Assembly (NCBI RefSeq): GCF_001425265.1
Contig: NZ_LMEC01000021.1
Location: 248,001-312,000, forward strand
From: Massilia sp. Root418
Lineage (GTDB): Bacteria; Pseudomonadota; Gammaproteobacteria; Burkholderiales; Burkholderiaceae_D
DNA length: 64,000 nucleotides
Reading direction: 5' to 3'
The notes under the pieces are model-generated. The model saw only the letters and a program-made list of their open reading frames with translations. It made no database searches and was not told where the DNA came from. How positions within the stretch are numbered: the stretch's first letter is position 1; each line of letters opens with the position of its first letter. The position numbers were made by a program, and so were the translations under genes. This document shows, piece by piece, positions 36,193 to 44,837 of this stretch.

Positions 36193-37407
36193 ATGAAGTT
36201 GCGCGCCTGCAGCCTGGCTATGGCCTTATCGATGACTTTCTGCGCCGCCGCCTGGGGCGCCACGCTGAGCGTGGGGCCCGGCATGGCGTACGCGCGCCCC
36301 TGCCAGGCTTTCGCGGCCGCCCGCAGCGGCGACACGGTGGAAATCGAGGCGGGCCTGTACCCGGGCGAGCTGTGCCGCATTGCGCCCAACTTCCTCACCA
36401 TCCGCGGCATGCGCGGCCGCGCGCGCATCGACGCGCAGGGGCGCGGCGTGGAAGGCAAGGGCGCCTGGATCATCGCCGGCAACGACGTGACGGTGGACAA
36501 TGTGGAAATCTTCAACACCAGGGTGTCGGACAGGAACGGCGCTGCATTGCGCATCGAGGGCAACAATTTCACCCTGAAGAACAGCTTCTTGCATGACAAC
36601 GAGAACGGCGTGCTGACGGGCGCCTCGCCCACCAGCCGCATCGTCATCGAGAACAGCGAGTTCGGCCACAACGGCGACGGCAGCGGCCAGACCCACAACA
36701 TCTACGTCGGCGACGTGGCCAGCCTGAGCTTCCGCTTCAATTATTCGCACGACGCCAACATCGGCCACAACCTGAAGTCGCGCGCGCGCATCAACACCAT
36801 TGCCTACAACCGCTTCTCCAGCCTGGCCCCGGGCGAGAAGGGCTCCACTGCCGCCGGCCGGCCCAGCTTCGAGATCGACCTGCCGAATGGCGGCGCAGCC
36901 TATGTGCTGGGCAACGTCATCGAGCAGCCGGCCGACAACGACAACAATACCCTGCTGGCGTACGGCAACGAGGCCAGCGGCCCGAACGACATGCTGTACG
37001 TGGTGAACAACACCTTCCTCAACGACGACAAGCGCAACGGCGTGTTCGTGCGCGTGCACGAACGCATCCAGGCACCCGCCCATATCCAGAACAACCTCTT
37101 CGTGGGCAAGGGCATCGTCACCAACCAGGCCAAGGCCATCGACCGGCGCAACTATGCGGCCATGGAAGTGGACTTCGTCGACCGTGCAAACTACAACCTG
37201 ATCCCGACCGAGAACGCCAGGATCATCAACGCCGGCGCCGAGCCGCCGATGCTGCCGTCCGGCGTGGCGCTGCGGCCCGTCATGCAGTACAAGCACGTGG
37301 CTGGCGGCATGACCCGGCCGGTGGTCGGCACGCTGGACATCGGCGCCTACCAGGCGGTGATTGTGGAGAAGAGCAAGAAGAGCTGGTACGAGGGCCTGCT
37401 GAAGTAA
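36193..37407 (+). CDS. Secreted right-handed parallel beta-helix protein
   Basis: The 404-residue protein has a signal peptide (KLRACSLAMALSMTFCAAAWG). It then shows the rung pattern of a right-handed beta-helix, with many Asn and short beta strands (VENVEIFNTRVSD-like, LRIEGNNFTLKNSFLHDN, IENSEFGHNGDGS, FRFNYSHDANIGHNL). Such folds serve as pectate lyases, alginate epimerases or adhesins. No clear catalytic signature is visible, so no enzyme is assigned. ATG 36193 follows AGGAGAATTGCAC. It is cut off from neighbours by repeats upstream and a convergent gltS gene downstream. Confidence 0.82.
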   Translation: MKLRACSLAMALSMTFCAAAWGATLSVGPGMAYARPCQAFAAARSGDTVEIEAGLYPGELCRIAPNFLTIRGMRGRARIDAQGRGVEGKGAWIIAGNDVTVDNVEIFNTRVSDRNGAALRIEGNNFTLKNSFLHDNENGVLTGASPTSRIVIENSEFGHNGDGSGQTHNIYVGDVASLSFRFNYSHDANIGHNLKSRARINTIAYNRFSSLAPGEKGSTAAGRPSFEIDLPNGGAAYVLGNVIEQPADNDNNTLLAYGNEASGPNDMLYVVNNTFLNDDKRNGVFVRVHERIQAPAHIQNNLFVGKGIVTNQAKAIDRRNYAAMEVDFVDRANYNLIPTENARIINAGAEPPMLPSGVALRPVMQYKHVAGGMTRPVVGTLDIGAYQAVIVEKSKKSWYEGLLK

Positions 37408-37433
37408 GCGCAGGCGCGGCCCCGTGTGCCCGG

Positions 37434-38720
37434 CTAGCTCAGCATGCGCAGGAAGGCGCTGATCACCGGCGCATTGGTCAGGTCGATCAGGAAGCCGCCG
37501 GTGGGCGGCACGATGGTGGTGGCGCGCGGCGCCGGTCCGCGCTGGCGCGTGATGGCGTCCATCGCGGCAACCGCCGTGGCGGTGGAGCCGATGCCGTAGC
37601 CCGACAGGCCCGCCGTGGCCACGCCTGCTTCATGGTTGCGGCCCAGCAGCGGCCAGACGATGGCGGCGCAGAACAGCAAGGTCAGCGCAATGTTGACAGC
37701 CAGGATGGCCAGCATGGGGCCGGCCACGGTGGCCAGGTCGGCCAGGTTCAGCGCGGCCAGCGTCACGGCCAGGAATAGCGGCAGCAGCACGGCGGCGATG
37801 CGGGCGATGGTCTCGCCGCGCAGCCAGCTGCCGCCGAGCGCGTCGTGGACGGCGCGCACCGTAAAACCCAGCAGCAGCGCGCCCATGTAGGCGGGCAGGG
37901 CGGCGCCGGCGCGGTCCAGCCCGAAGCTCACCCACGCCCCCGCTTTCACACAGGCCGCCACCACCAGCAGGTGCAGCACGGCCCCGCGCCCCAGCGCGAG
38001 CAGCGCCCGCACATCGGCCATGAAATTCGCCACCGCAGGCAGCGCGCCGGCGTGCCGGCCGGCAGGCGCTTCAGCGCTTGCCAGGGGCGGGACCCTGCGC
38101 AGCAGCCACGCGCCCAGCGGCCCGGACAGCAGCGCACCGGCGACCAGCCCGAAGGTGGCGGCCGAGGCGCCGATGGCGGCGGCCGACGTCAGCCCGGCCT
38201 GCTCGAAGCGCGACGCGAAGCCCAGCGCCGTGCCGTGCCCGCCGACCAGGGTCAGCGAACCGCACGCCACGCCCAGCAAGGCCGGCGCGCCGAGCGCCAC
38301 GGCCACCGCAACGCCCGCCGCGTTCTGCACGGCCGCCAGCGCCGTGGTCGCCAGCAGCAGCACCACCAGCATGCGTCCGCCGCCCAGCAGCACGCGCAGC
38401 GGCGCGCCCAGGCCCACGCACGTGAAGAAGGCGATCAACAGCGGTAAATTGAGGTTCTTGGCCGGGCGTGCCAGCCATTCGGTATCCGGCGTCACCAGCC
38501 AGGTCCACCAGCCGGCGCTGACCTTGGTGCCGAAACTGACGTGCGCCAGGCCGGACAGATTGATGCACAGGCAGGCTGCGCTGAACAGCAGCCCGCCTGC
38601 GACGGGGACGGGAATATTGATGCGTGCCAGCAGCGGTATCCGTCTCAGCAGCCATTCCCCCAGCAACAGGATGGGAATGGCGAGCAGCAGCAGATACCAG
38701 GGTGAATAGGCTGGCGTCAT
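37434..38720 (-). CDS. gltS: Sodium/glutamate symporter GltS
   Basis: The 428-residue membrane protein has the GltS two-repeat layout, with glycine-rich re-entrant loops. The motif GSLTLVGGHGTALGF is in the first half, and the matching region GLSGYGIGSTATAVAAMDAI is in the second. About ten to twelve hydrophobic segments are visible. GltS takes up glutamate with sodium. It is slightly longer than E. coli GltS (401). It runs opposite to the beta-helix gene and 7 bases downstream of the psiF gene. The symbol is by family; substrate is inferred. Confidence 0.86.
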   Translation of the reverse strand: MTPAYSPWYLLLLAIPILLLGEWLLRRIPLLARINIPVPVAGGLLFSAACLCINLSGLAHVSFGTKVSAGWWTWLVTPDTEWLARPAKNLNLPLLIAFFTCVGLGAPLRVLLGGGRMLVVLLLATTALAAVQNAAGVAVAVALGAPALLGVACGSLTLVGGHGTALGFASRFEQAGLTSAAAIGASAATFGLVAGALLSGPLGAWLLRRVPPLASAEAPAGRHAGALPAVANFMADVRALLALGRGAVLHLLVVAACVKAGAWVSFGLDRAGAALPAYMGALLLGFTVRAVHDALGGSWLRGETIARIAAVLLPLFLAVTLAALNLADLATVAGPMLAILAVNIALTLLFCAAIVWPLLGRNHEAGVATAGLSGYGIGSTATAVAAMDAITRQRGPAPRATTIVPPTGGFLIDLTNAPVISAFLRMLS

Positions 38721-38727
38721 CAGCGCT

Positions 38728-39057
38728 TTACTTCTTGGCGCTCAGGCATTCCTTCATGAAGGCTTTGCGTTCGTCGCCTTTTTTGCCGGTGGCGTCGGCG
38801 TTGCAGGTTTTCATCTTGTCCTGCTGCGTGACAGGCGCGGCAGGCTTGGCGCTCAGGCATTCCTTCATGAAGGCCTTGCGCTCGTCGCCCTTCTTGCCGG
38901 CGGCATCGGCGTTACAGGTCGCCATCTTGGACTGCTGCGAATTCTTCGGCGCCGTCGCTGCTGCCGGTGCCGAGGCGGACGCCGAAGCGGACGCGGGCGC
39001 GGCGAACGCCGAGCTGGCGAAACCGAAGGCAGCGATAACAGCAATAATTTTTTTCAT
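38728..39057 (-). CDS. PsiF-repeat periplasmic protein
   Basis: The 109-residue protein has a signal peptide (KKIIAVIAAFGFASSAFA), an Ala/Ser-rich spacer, and two near-identical PsiF units. Each unit is of the type CNADAxGKKGDERKAFMKECLSAK. PsiF is phosphate-starvation inducible in E. coli and of unknown function. The two units are also nearly identical in DNA, which points to a recent internal duplication. It is the first gene of a reverse-strand pair with gltS. The upstream gap to the META gene is 115 bases. Confidence 0.9.
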   Translation of the reverse strand: MKKIIAVIAAFGFASSAFAAPASASASASAPAAATAPKNSQQSKMATCNADAAGKKGDERKAFMKECLSAKPAAPVTQQDKMKTCNADATGKKGDERKAFMKECLSAKK

Positions 39058-39172
39058 GTCGTATTCCTGTAAAGTTGAGTGGCGGAACTGCTAGGGCTAA
39101 CTATACGACAGTATTTCCGATTCCATGGTATCTAAGTGTTTCGTTAGCAACACAAACTGAAAGGAGTGCGCT

Positions 39173-39619
39173 ATGCAAACGTTGGGAAAATGGATGATGG
39201 CCGCCGCCGTGAGCGGCACGCTGGCCCTGGCCGCCGGCTGTAGCACCAGCGGCACCGGCGGCACCGGCGGCACCGCCGCCGCGCCGTCGAGCACAGCGCT
39301 GGCCGGCACGTCGTGGCAGCTTGCCGAACTGGGCGGCCAGCCTGCGGGCAAGCAGTCGCTGACGTTTGACGCGTCGAAGGGTATGGTGTCCGGCAGCGGC
39401 GGCTGCAACAACTTCAACGGCGCCTACCAGTGGAGCGGCAAGTCCCTGAAGATGGGCCCGCTCGCCTCCACCCGCCGCGCCTGTGCAGAAGAGTCCGCCA
39501 GCCGCCAGGAAACCGCCTACCTGCAAGCGCTGGACGCCACCCGCACCTGGAAGGTGGAAGGCAACACCCTCATCCTCAGCGGCGACAGCGGCCCGCTGGC
39601 GCGGTTTACCGCGCAGTAA
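39173..39619 (+). CDS. META domain lipoprotein
   Basis: The 148-residue protein has a lipobox LAAGC with the lipidated cysteine at C23, a Gly/Thr spacer (GTGGTGGT), and a META domain. The latter begins GTSWQLAELGGQPAG and includes the conserved SGSGGCNNFNGAYQWSG. META proteins such as HslJ are linked to heat-shock and antibiotic tolerance in E. coli, but the molecular role is unclear. ATG 39173 follows AAAGGAGTGCGCT, a strong ribosome-binding site. Probably monocistronic, with an M20 peptidase gene 48 bases downstream. Confidence 0.9.
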   Translation: MQTLGKWMMAAAVSGTLALAAGCSTSGTGGTGGTAAAPSSTALAGTSWQLAELGGQPAGKQSLTFDASKGMVSGSGGCNNFNGAYQWSGKSLKMGPLASTRRACAEESASRQETAYLQALDATRTWKVEGNTLILSGDSGPLARFTAQ

Positions 39620-39667
39620 GCCGGTTACGCTATGATTTGCTCACCAATATTTCCTGCGGGAGTAGCG

Positions 39668-40927
39668 ATGGGCAAACGGAGAGGCGTGACGAAGGGCGGC
39701 GTGCCGCTGGCGGCGTTTATTGCAGCGCTGGCCTTGGGCACGGTGGCCGCCAGCGCGGCGGCGGCCGAGGCGGGCAAGCCGGACAGGGCACTGCTGGCCA
39801 AGGCGGAACAGGCCAGGCCGGAGGCGCTGAAGCTGCTGGAGCGCCTCGTCAATATCGACTCCGGCACGTTCAATGGCGCAGGGCTGGACCGGATCGGCGC
39901 CATCGCCCAGGAAGAACTGCAGCGGCTCGGTGCGAAGGTGGAGACCTTTCCCGCCACGCCCGCCCTGAGCCGCAACATCCAGGCCACGCTTACCGGCACC
40001 GGCAAGGGCCGCATCCTGCTGGTGGCGCACATGGACACCGTATTCCCGGACGGCGCAGCGGCCGCGCGCCCGTTCCGCATCGAGGGCACGCGCGCCTACG
40101 GGCCGGGCATCATGGACGACAAGGGCGGCATCGTGGTGGCGCTGGCGGCGCTGAAGGTGCTGAAACAGTCCGGCGACACCGGCTACGCCAGGATCACCCT
40201 GCTGCTCAACACCAACGAGGAAACCGGTTCGCAGGGCACGCGCGCGCTGATGGACAAGCTGGCACGCGAGCATGACGTGGCGCTGAACTTAGAGCCTGGC
40301 CGCCCAGCGGACGGGCTGGTGGTGGTGCGCAAGGGCAGCGGGGAAATCGAACTGGAGGTGAGCGGCAAGGCCGCGCACGCGGGCGTGGCGCCGGACGCGG
40401 GCCGCAACGCGGCCATGGAGGCGGCGCACCAGGTGCTGCAGCTGTCCAGGCTGGCGGACCCGGGCAAGCAGACCACGGTCAATTTCACCGTCATCAAGGC
40501 GGGCGAGCGCACCAATGTGATCCCGGACCGCGCCATCGCCCAGGCCGACGTGCGGGTGGCCGTGCCGGAGGAATTCGACCGCGTGGAGCAGGACCTGGCG
40601 CGCATCTCGGCCGCGCATCTGATTCCGGACACCAAAGTCAGCGCCAGGCTGCGGCGCGGCTTCCCGCCCATGCCGAAAAGCGCCGTGACGGATGCGGTGG
40701 CGGCCAGGGCGCAGGCGGTGTATGGCGAGCTGGGACGCAAGCTGACGCTGGAGGGTTCCGGCGGCGCGGCGGACTCCAGCCTGACCTTTGCCGCCGGCGT
40801 GCCGACCATCGACGGGCTGGGCATCGTCGGCGGGGGCATCCATACCCCGGAGGAGTATGCGGAGGTGGAGTCCATCGCGCCGCGCGTGTATTTGCTGGCG
40901 CGGCTGATACAGGAGTACGGGCGGTAG
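39668..40927 (+). CDS. M20 family metallopeptidase, glutamate carboxypeptidase type
   Basis: The 419-residue protein has a signal-like N-terminus (PLAAFIAALALGTVAASAAAA). Zinc-site motifs are LLVAHMDTVFP, GPGIMDDKGG (bridging Asp) and NTNEETGSQG (catalytic Glu pair). A dimerisation domain carries SGKAAHAGVAPDAGRNA, and a late zinc His lies in GGIHTPEEYAEV. The layout matches CPG2-like exported carboxypeptidases that release C-terminal glutamate from folate-like or peptide substrates. I chose ATG 39668 so the hydrophobic stretch is N-terminal. Convergent with the beta-lactamase gene; a stem-loop lies between. Confidence 0.88.
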   Translation: MGKRRGVTKGGVPLAAFIAALALGTVAASAAAAEAGKPDRALLAKAEQARPEALKLLERLVNIDSGTFNGAGLDRIGAIAQEELQRLGAKVETFPATPALSRNIQATLTGTGKGRILLVAHMDTVFPDGAAAARPFRIEGTRAYGPGIMDDKGGIVVALAALKVLKQSGDTGYARITLLLNTNEETGSQGTRALMDKLAREHDVALNLEPGRPADGLVVVRKGSGEIELEVSGKAAHAGVAPDAGRNAAMEAAHQVLQLSRLADPGKQTTVNFTVIKAGERTNVIPDRAIAQADVRVAVPEEFDRVEQDLARISAAHLIPDTKVSARLRRGFPPMPKSAVTDAVAARAQAVYGELGRKLTLEGSGGAADSSLTFAAGVPTIDGLGIVGGGIHTPEEYAEVESIAPRVYLLARLIQEYGR

Positions 40928-40943
40928 CGGGAGCAGCGGCGCT

Positions 40944-40987
40944 GGCGGGTTACGCACCTGCGGTGCTAACCCGCCCTACGGTTTTTT
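40944..40987. terminator. GGCGGGTTA palindrome with T-run
   Basis: GGCGGGTTA (40944-40952) pairs with TAACCCGCC (40967-40975), with an inner GCACC/GGTGC pair, followed by CTACGGTTTTTT. It matches two further copies at 49624-49653 and 49687-49716, so it is a dispersed REP-like element, here placed to end the M20 gene before the convergent bla gene. Confidence 0.8.
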
Positions 40988-40997
40988 CTGCCTGCGT

Positions 40998-41879
40998 TTA
41001 TGTGCTGCGGAGGAGGGCGATTGCGGCGCTGGTGGCGCCGGCGATGATGTCTTCGCGGTATTTGGCGTCCTTGCTGTCGTGCGCGGTGTAGACGGCGATG
41101 ACGATGGGCGCCTGACCGGGCGGCCAGATGACCGCGATGTCGTTGCGCGCGCCGTAGGCGCCGCCGCCGGTCTTGTCGCCAACCGTCCAGCCGGCTGGCG
41201 TGCCGGCACGGATCAGCTTGCCGCCCGTGGTGTTCCCGACCAGCCAGTCCTTCAGCTGCTGGCGCTGCGTCGCGGGCAGCGCGTCGCCCACCACCAGTGC
41301 CTGCAGGCTGCGCATCATGGCCAGCGGCGTGGTGGTGTCGCGCGGGTCGCCGGGAATGGCGCTGTTGAGCTCGGTTTCCCAGCGGTCCAGGCGGAAATCG
41401 GTGTCGCCGATGCTGCGCGCGTAGGCAGTCACGGCTTCCGGGCCGCCCAGCACTTTCATCAGCAGGTTGGCGGCCGGGTTGTCGCTGTATTGCACGGTGG
41501 CCGCGCACAGCTCCGCCACCGTCATGCCTTGGGCGATGTTTTTTTCCGTGATGGGCGCGTGCGGCACCATGTCCTTGCTGGTATAGCTGATGCGCCGCTG
41601 CAGCAGCGCAGGGTCGCTAACGCTGCGGTGCAGGATGGCGCCGGCCAGTACGGCCTTGAAGGTGCTGCACACGGGGAAGCGCTCGCCCGCGCGGTGGCCC
41701 ACCTGCTTGCCGGTCGCCAGGTTGATGGCGGCAATGCCCAGGCGGCCGCCCAGGTCTTTTTCCAGCGAGGCGAAGGCGCTCATGGGGGCGTCGGGCGCGC
41801 CGGGCGCCTCGGCCGCGAAGGCGTCCAGGCTGGCGAAGGGAATCAGGGCGGCGGCGCCCAGGAAGTGTCGGCGTCGCAT
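40998..41879 (-). CDS. Class A beta-lactamase
   Basis: The 293-residue serine beta-lactamase has the active-site STFK (S72-K75, preceded by C71), SDN at 132-134, the omega loop ETELNSAIPGDPRDTTTP with the general base E168, and KTG at 236-238 in DKTGGGAYG. The omega loop and KTGGG resemble the CTX-M/PenA-like branch more than TEM. The N-terminus RRRHFLGAAALIPFASL has a twin-arginine look, so Tat export is possible. The start shares a base with the uraH stop (TGATG), showing translational coupling to a purine gene. Resistance phenotype is not predictable from sequence alone. Confidence 0.95.
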   Translation of the reverse strand: MRRRHFLGAAALIPFASLDAFAAEAPGAPDAPMSAFASLEKDLGGRLGIAAINLATGKQVGHRAGERFPVCSTFKAVLAGAILHRSVSDPALLQRRISYTSKDMVPHAPITEKNIAQGMTVAELCAATVQYSDNPAANLLMKVLGGPEAVTAYARSIGDTDFRLDRWETELNSAIPGDPRDTTTPLAMMRSLQALVVGDALPATQRQQLKDWLVGNTTGGKLIRAGTPAGWTVGDKTGGGAYGARNDIAVIWPPGQAPIVIAVYTAHDSKDAKYREDIIAGATSAAIALLRST

Positions 41880-42232
41880 CAGCTGCCCCGGTAGGTGGAG
41901 TAGGACCATGGCGTCACCACCAGCGGCACGTGGTAGTTCTGCGCCGGGTCGGCAATGCCGAACGCCAGCGTGACCAGGTCGATGAAGCGCGGCGACGGCA
42001 GGTCCACGCCCTGGCCGGCGAAGTAGTCGCCGGCGTTGAACACCAGCTCGTATTGGCCGGCCTTCATGCTGTCGCCTTCCAGCAGCGGCGCGGCGCAGCG
42101 GCCGTCGGCGTTGGTGATGTCCATCTTCAGCAGGACCTTGCCTTCCGGCCGGACTGCAAACAGCGCCACTTTCACGCCCGCGCCGGGCTTGCCGGCCGAG
42201 GTGTCGAGCACGTGCGTACTGAGTTTTCCCAT
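41879..42232 (-). CDS. uraH: 5-hydroxyisourate hydrolase
   Basis: This transthyretin-like enzyme hydrolyses 5-hydroxyisourate, the urate oxidase product, to OHCU. The 117-residue protein has the family hallmarks STHVLDT (H7), GRCAAPLL (R45), NYHVPLVVTPWSYSTY (H101) and the C-terminal tetrapeptide YRGS. I chose ATG 42232, preceded by AGGAAG; the longer frame to 42274 adds no family sequence. It is divergent from puuE and coupled to the beta-lactamase. No urate oxidase or OHCU decarboxylase gene lies in the window. Confidence 0.95.
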   Translation of the reverse strand: MGKLSTHVLDTSAGKPGAGVKVALFAVRPEGKVLLKMDITNADGRCAAPLLEGDSMKAGQYELVFNAGDYFAGQGVDLPSPRFIDLVTLAFGIADPAQNYHVPLVVTPWSYSTYRGS

Positions 42233-42260
42233 GTCGCTTCCTATATCCGTTGAGTGAAGC

Positions 42261-42270
42261 ACGATATCGT
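42261..42270. promoter_or_regulatory. Palindrome ACGATATCGT between uraH and puuE
   Basis: A perfect 10-bp palindrome in the 82-base divergent region. It lies 29 bases from the uraH start and 45 bases from the puuE start, a sensible place for an operator controlling both. The cognate regulator is not in the window. Confidence 0.45.
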
Positions 42271-42314
42271 ACAAATCTTATACTGATGTCGGCAATGCCA
42301 TATATTATTGGCGG

Positions 42315-43268
42315 ATGAGCACTTACGACAACTACCCCCGCGACATGATCGGCTACGGCCGCACTCCACCCCATGCGCAATGGCCGGGCGGCGCCCGCGT
42401 GGCGCTGCAGTTCGTTCTCAATTATGAGGAGGGTGCCGAGAACAACGTGCTGCACGGCGATCCGGCCTCCGAAACCTTCCTGTCCGAGATCATAGGCGCT
42501 GCCGCGTTTCCCATGCGCCACCTTAGCATGGAGACCATCTACGAGTACGGCTCACGGGCCGGCTTGTGGCGGTTGCTGCGCATGTTCGAGGAACGCAAGC
42601 TGCCGCTGACCATTTTCGGCGTCTCCATGGCGCTCAAGCGCAACCCGGAAGCGGTGGCCGCCTTCCAGGAGCTGAACCACGAAATCGCCTGCCACGGCCT
42701 GCGCTGGATCTCCTACCAGAACATGGACGAGGCCACCGAGCGCGCCCACATGAAGGAAGCGGTCGAGATCATCAAGGACCTGACCGGCAGCGCGCCGCAG
42801 GGCTGGTACACCGGGCGCGATTCGCCCAACACCCACAAGCTGGTGATGGAGCACGGCGGCTTCCGCTACGACGCCGACCACTACGGCGACGACCTGCCGT
42901 TCTGGCTGCCGGTGGCGCACAAGAACGCAGCGGGGCTGGATGTGGTGAGTCCGCAACTGATCGTGCCCTACACCTTGGACACCAACGACATGCGCTTTGC
43001 CGCCATGCAGGGCTTCAATTCGGGCACCCAGTTCTTCGATTATCTCAAGGACGCCTTCGACACCCTGTACGCCGAGGGCGACCCGAATGGCCTGAACCAG
43101 CCGAAAATGCTGTCCATCGGCCTGCATTGCCGCCTGATCGGCCGTCCCGGCCGCGCCGCCGCCCTGGCGCGCTTCCTGGACTACGTGCAGAGCGTGGACA
43201 AAGTCTGGATCACGCGCCGCATCGATATCGCCGAGCATTGGCACGCGACCCACCCTTATTTAGCCTGA
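42315..43268 (+). CDS. puuE: Allantoinase PuuE (polysaccharide deacetylase type)
   Basis: PuuE is a metal-dependent allantoinase of the polysaccharide deacetylase fold, opening allantoin to allantoate. The 317-residue protein has the family stretches GGARVALQFVLNYEEGAE, EIACHGLRWI and GWYTGRDSPNTHKLV, and the C-terminal SIGLHCRLIGRPGRAAAL. The N-terminal polar segment YDNYPRDMIGYGRTPPHAQWP is also typical. No Shine-Dalgarno sequence is seen. A TATTAT hexamer ends 6 bases before ATG, so a leaderless start is possible. It precedes xdhA in the same direction and shares its upstream region with uraH. Confidence 0.94.
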   Translation: MSTYDNYPRDMIGYGRTPPHAQWPGGARVALQFVLNYEEGAENNVLHGDPASETFLSEIIGAAAFPMRHLSMETIYEYGSRAGLWRLLRMFEERKLPLTIFGVSMALKRNPEAVAAFQELNHEIACHGLRWISYQNMDEATERAHMKEAVEIIKDLTGSAPQGWYTGRDSPNTHKLVMEHGGFRYDADHYGDDLPFWLPVAHKNAAGLDVVSPQLIVPYTLDTNDMRFAAMQGFNSGTQFFDYLKDAFDTLYAEGDPNGLNQPKMLSIGLHCRLIGRPGRAAALARFLDYVQSVDKVWITRRIDIAEHWHATHPYLA

Positions 43269-43353
43269 CGAATATCTGACATCATCAGAATAATATAAGT
43301 AACGGGGGCCGTGAACTGCTAACCTTGTAATCTGGGACAACGCCGAGGCTACA

Positions 43354-44826
<1,473 letters not shown>

Positions 44827-44837
44827 AAGGAGCCGCC

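Noticed and set aside
40998-41879. KPC/NMC-A type carbapenemase
   Set aside because: Cys before the catalytic Ser is present, but the partner Cys after KTG is missing (the motif is KTGGG), so the disulfide of carbapenemases is not there.
43275-43289. TCTGA/TCAGA pair before xdhA as an operator
   Set aside because: Five-base arms are too short to separate from chance. I mention it in the xdhA entry only.
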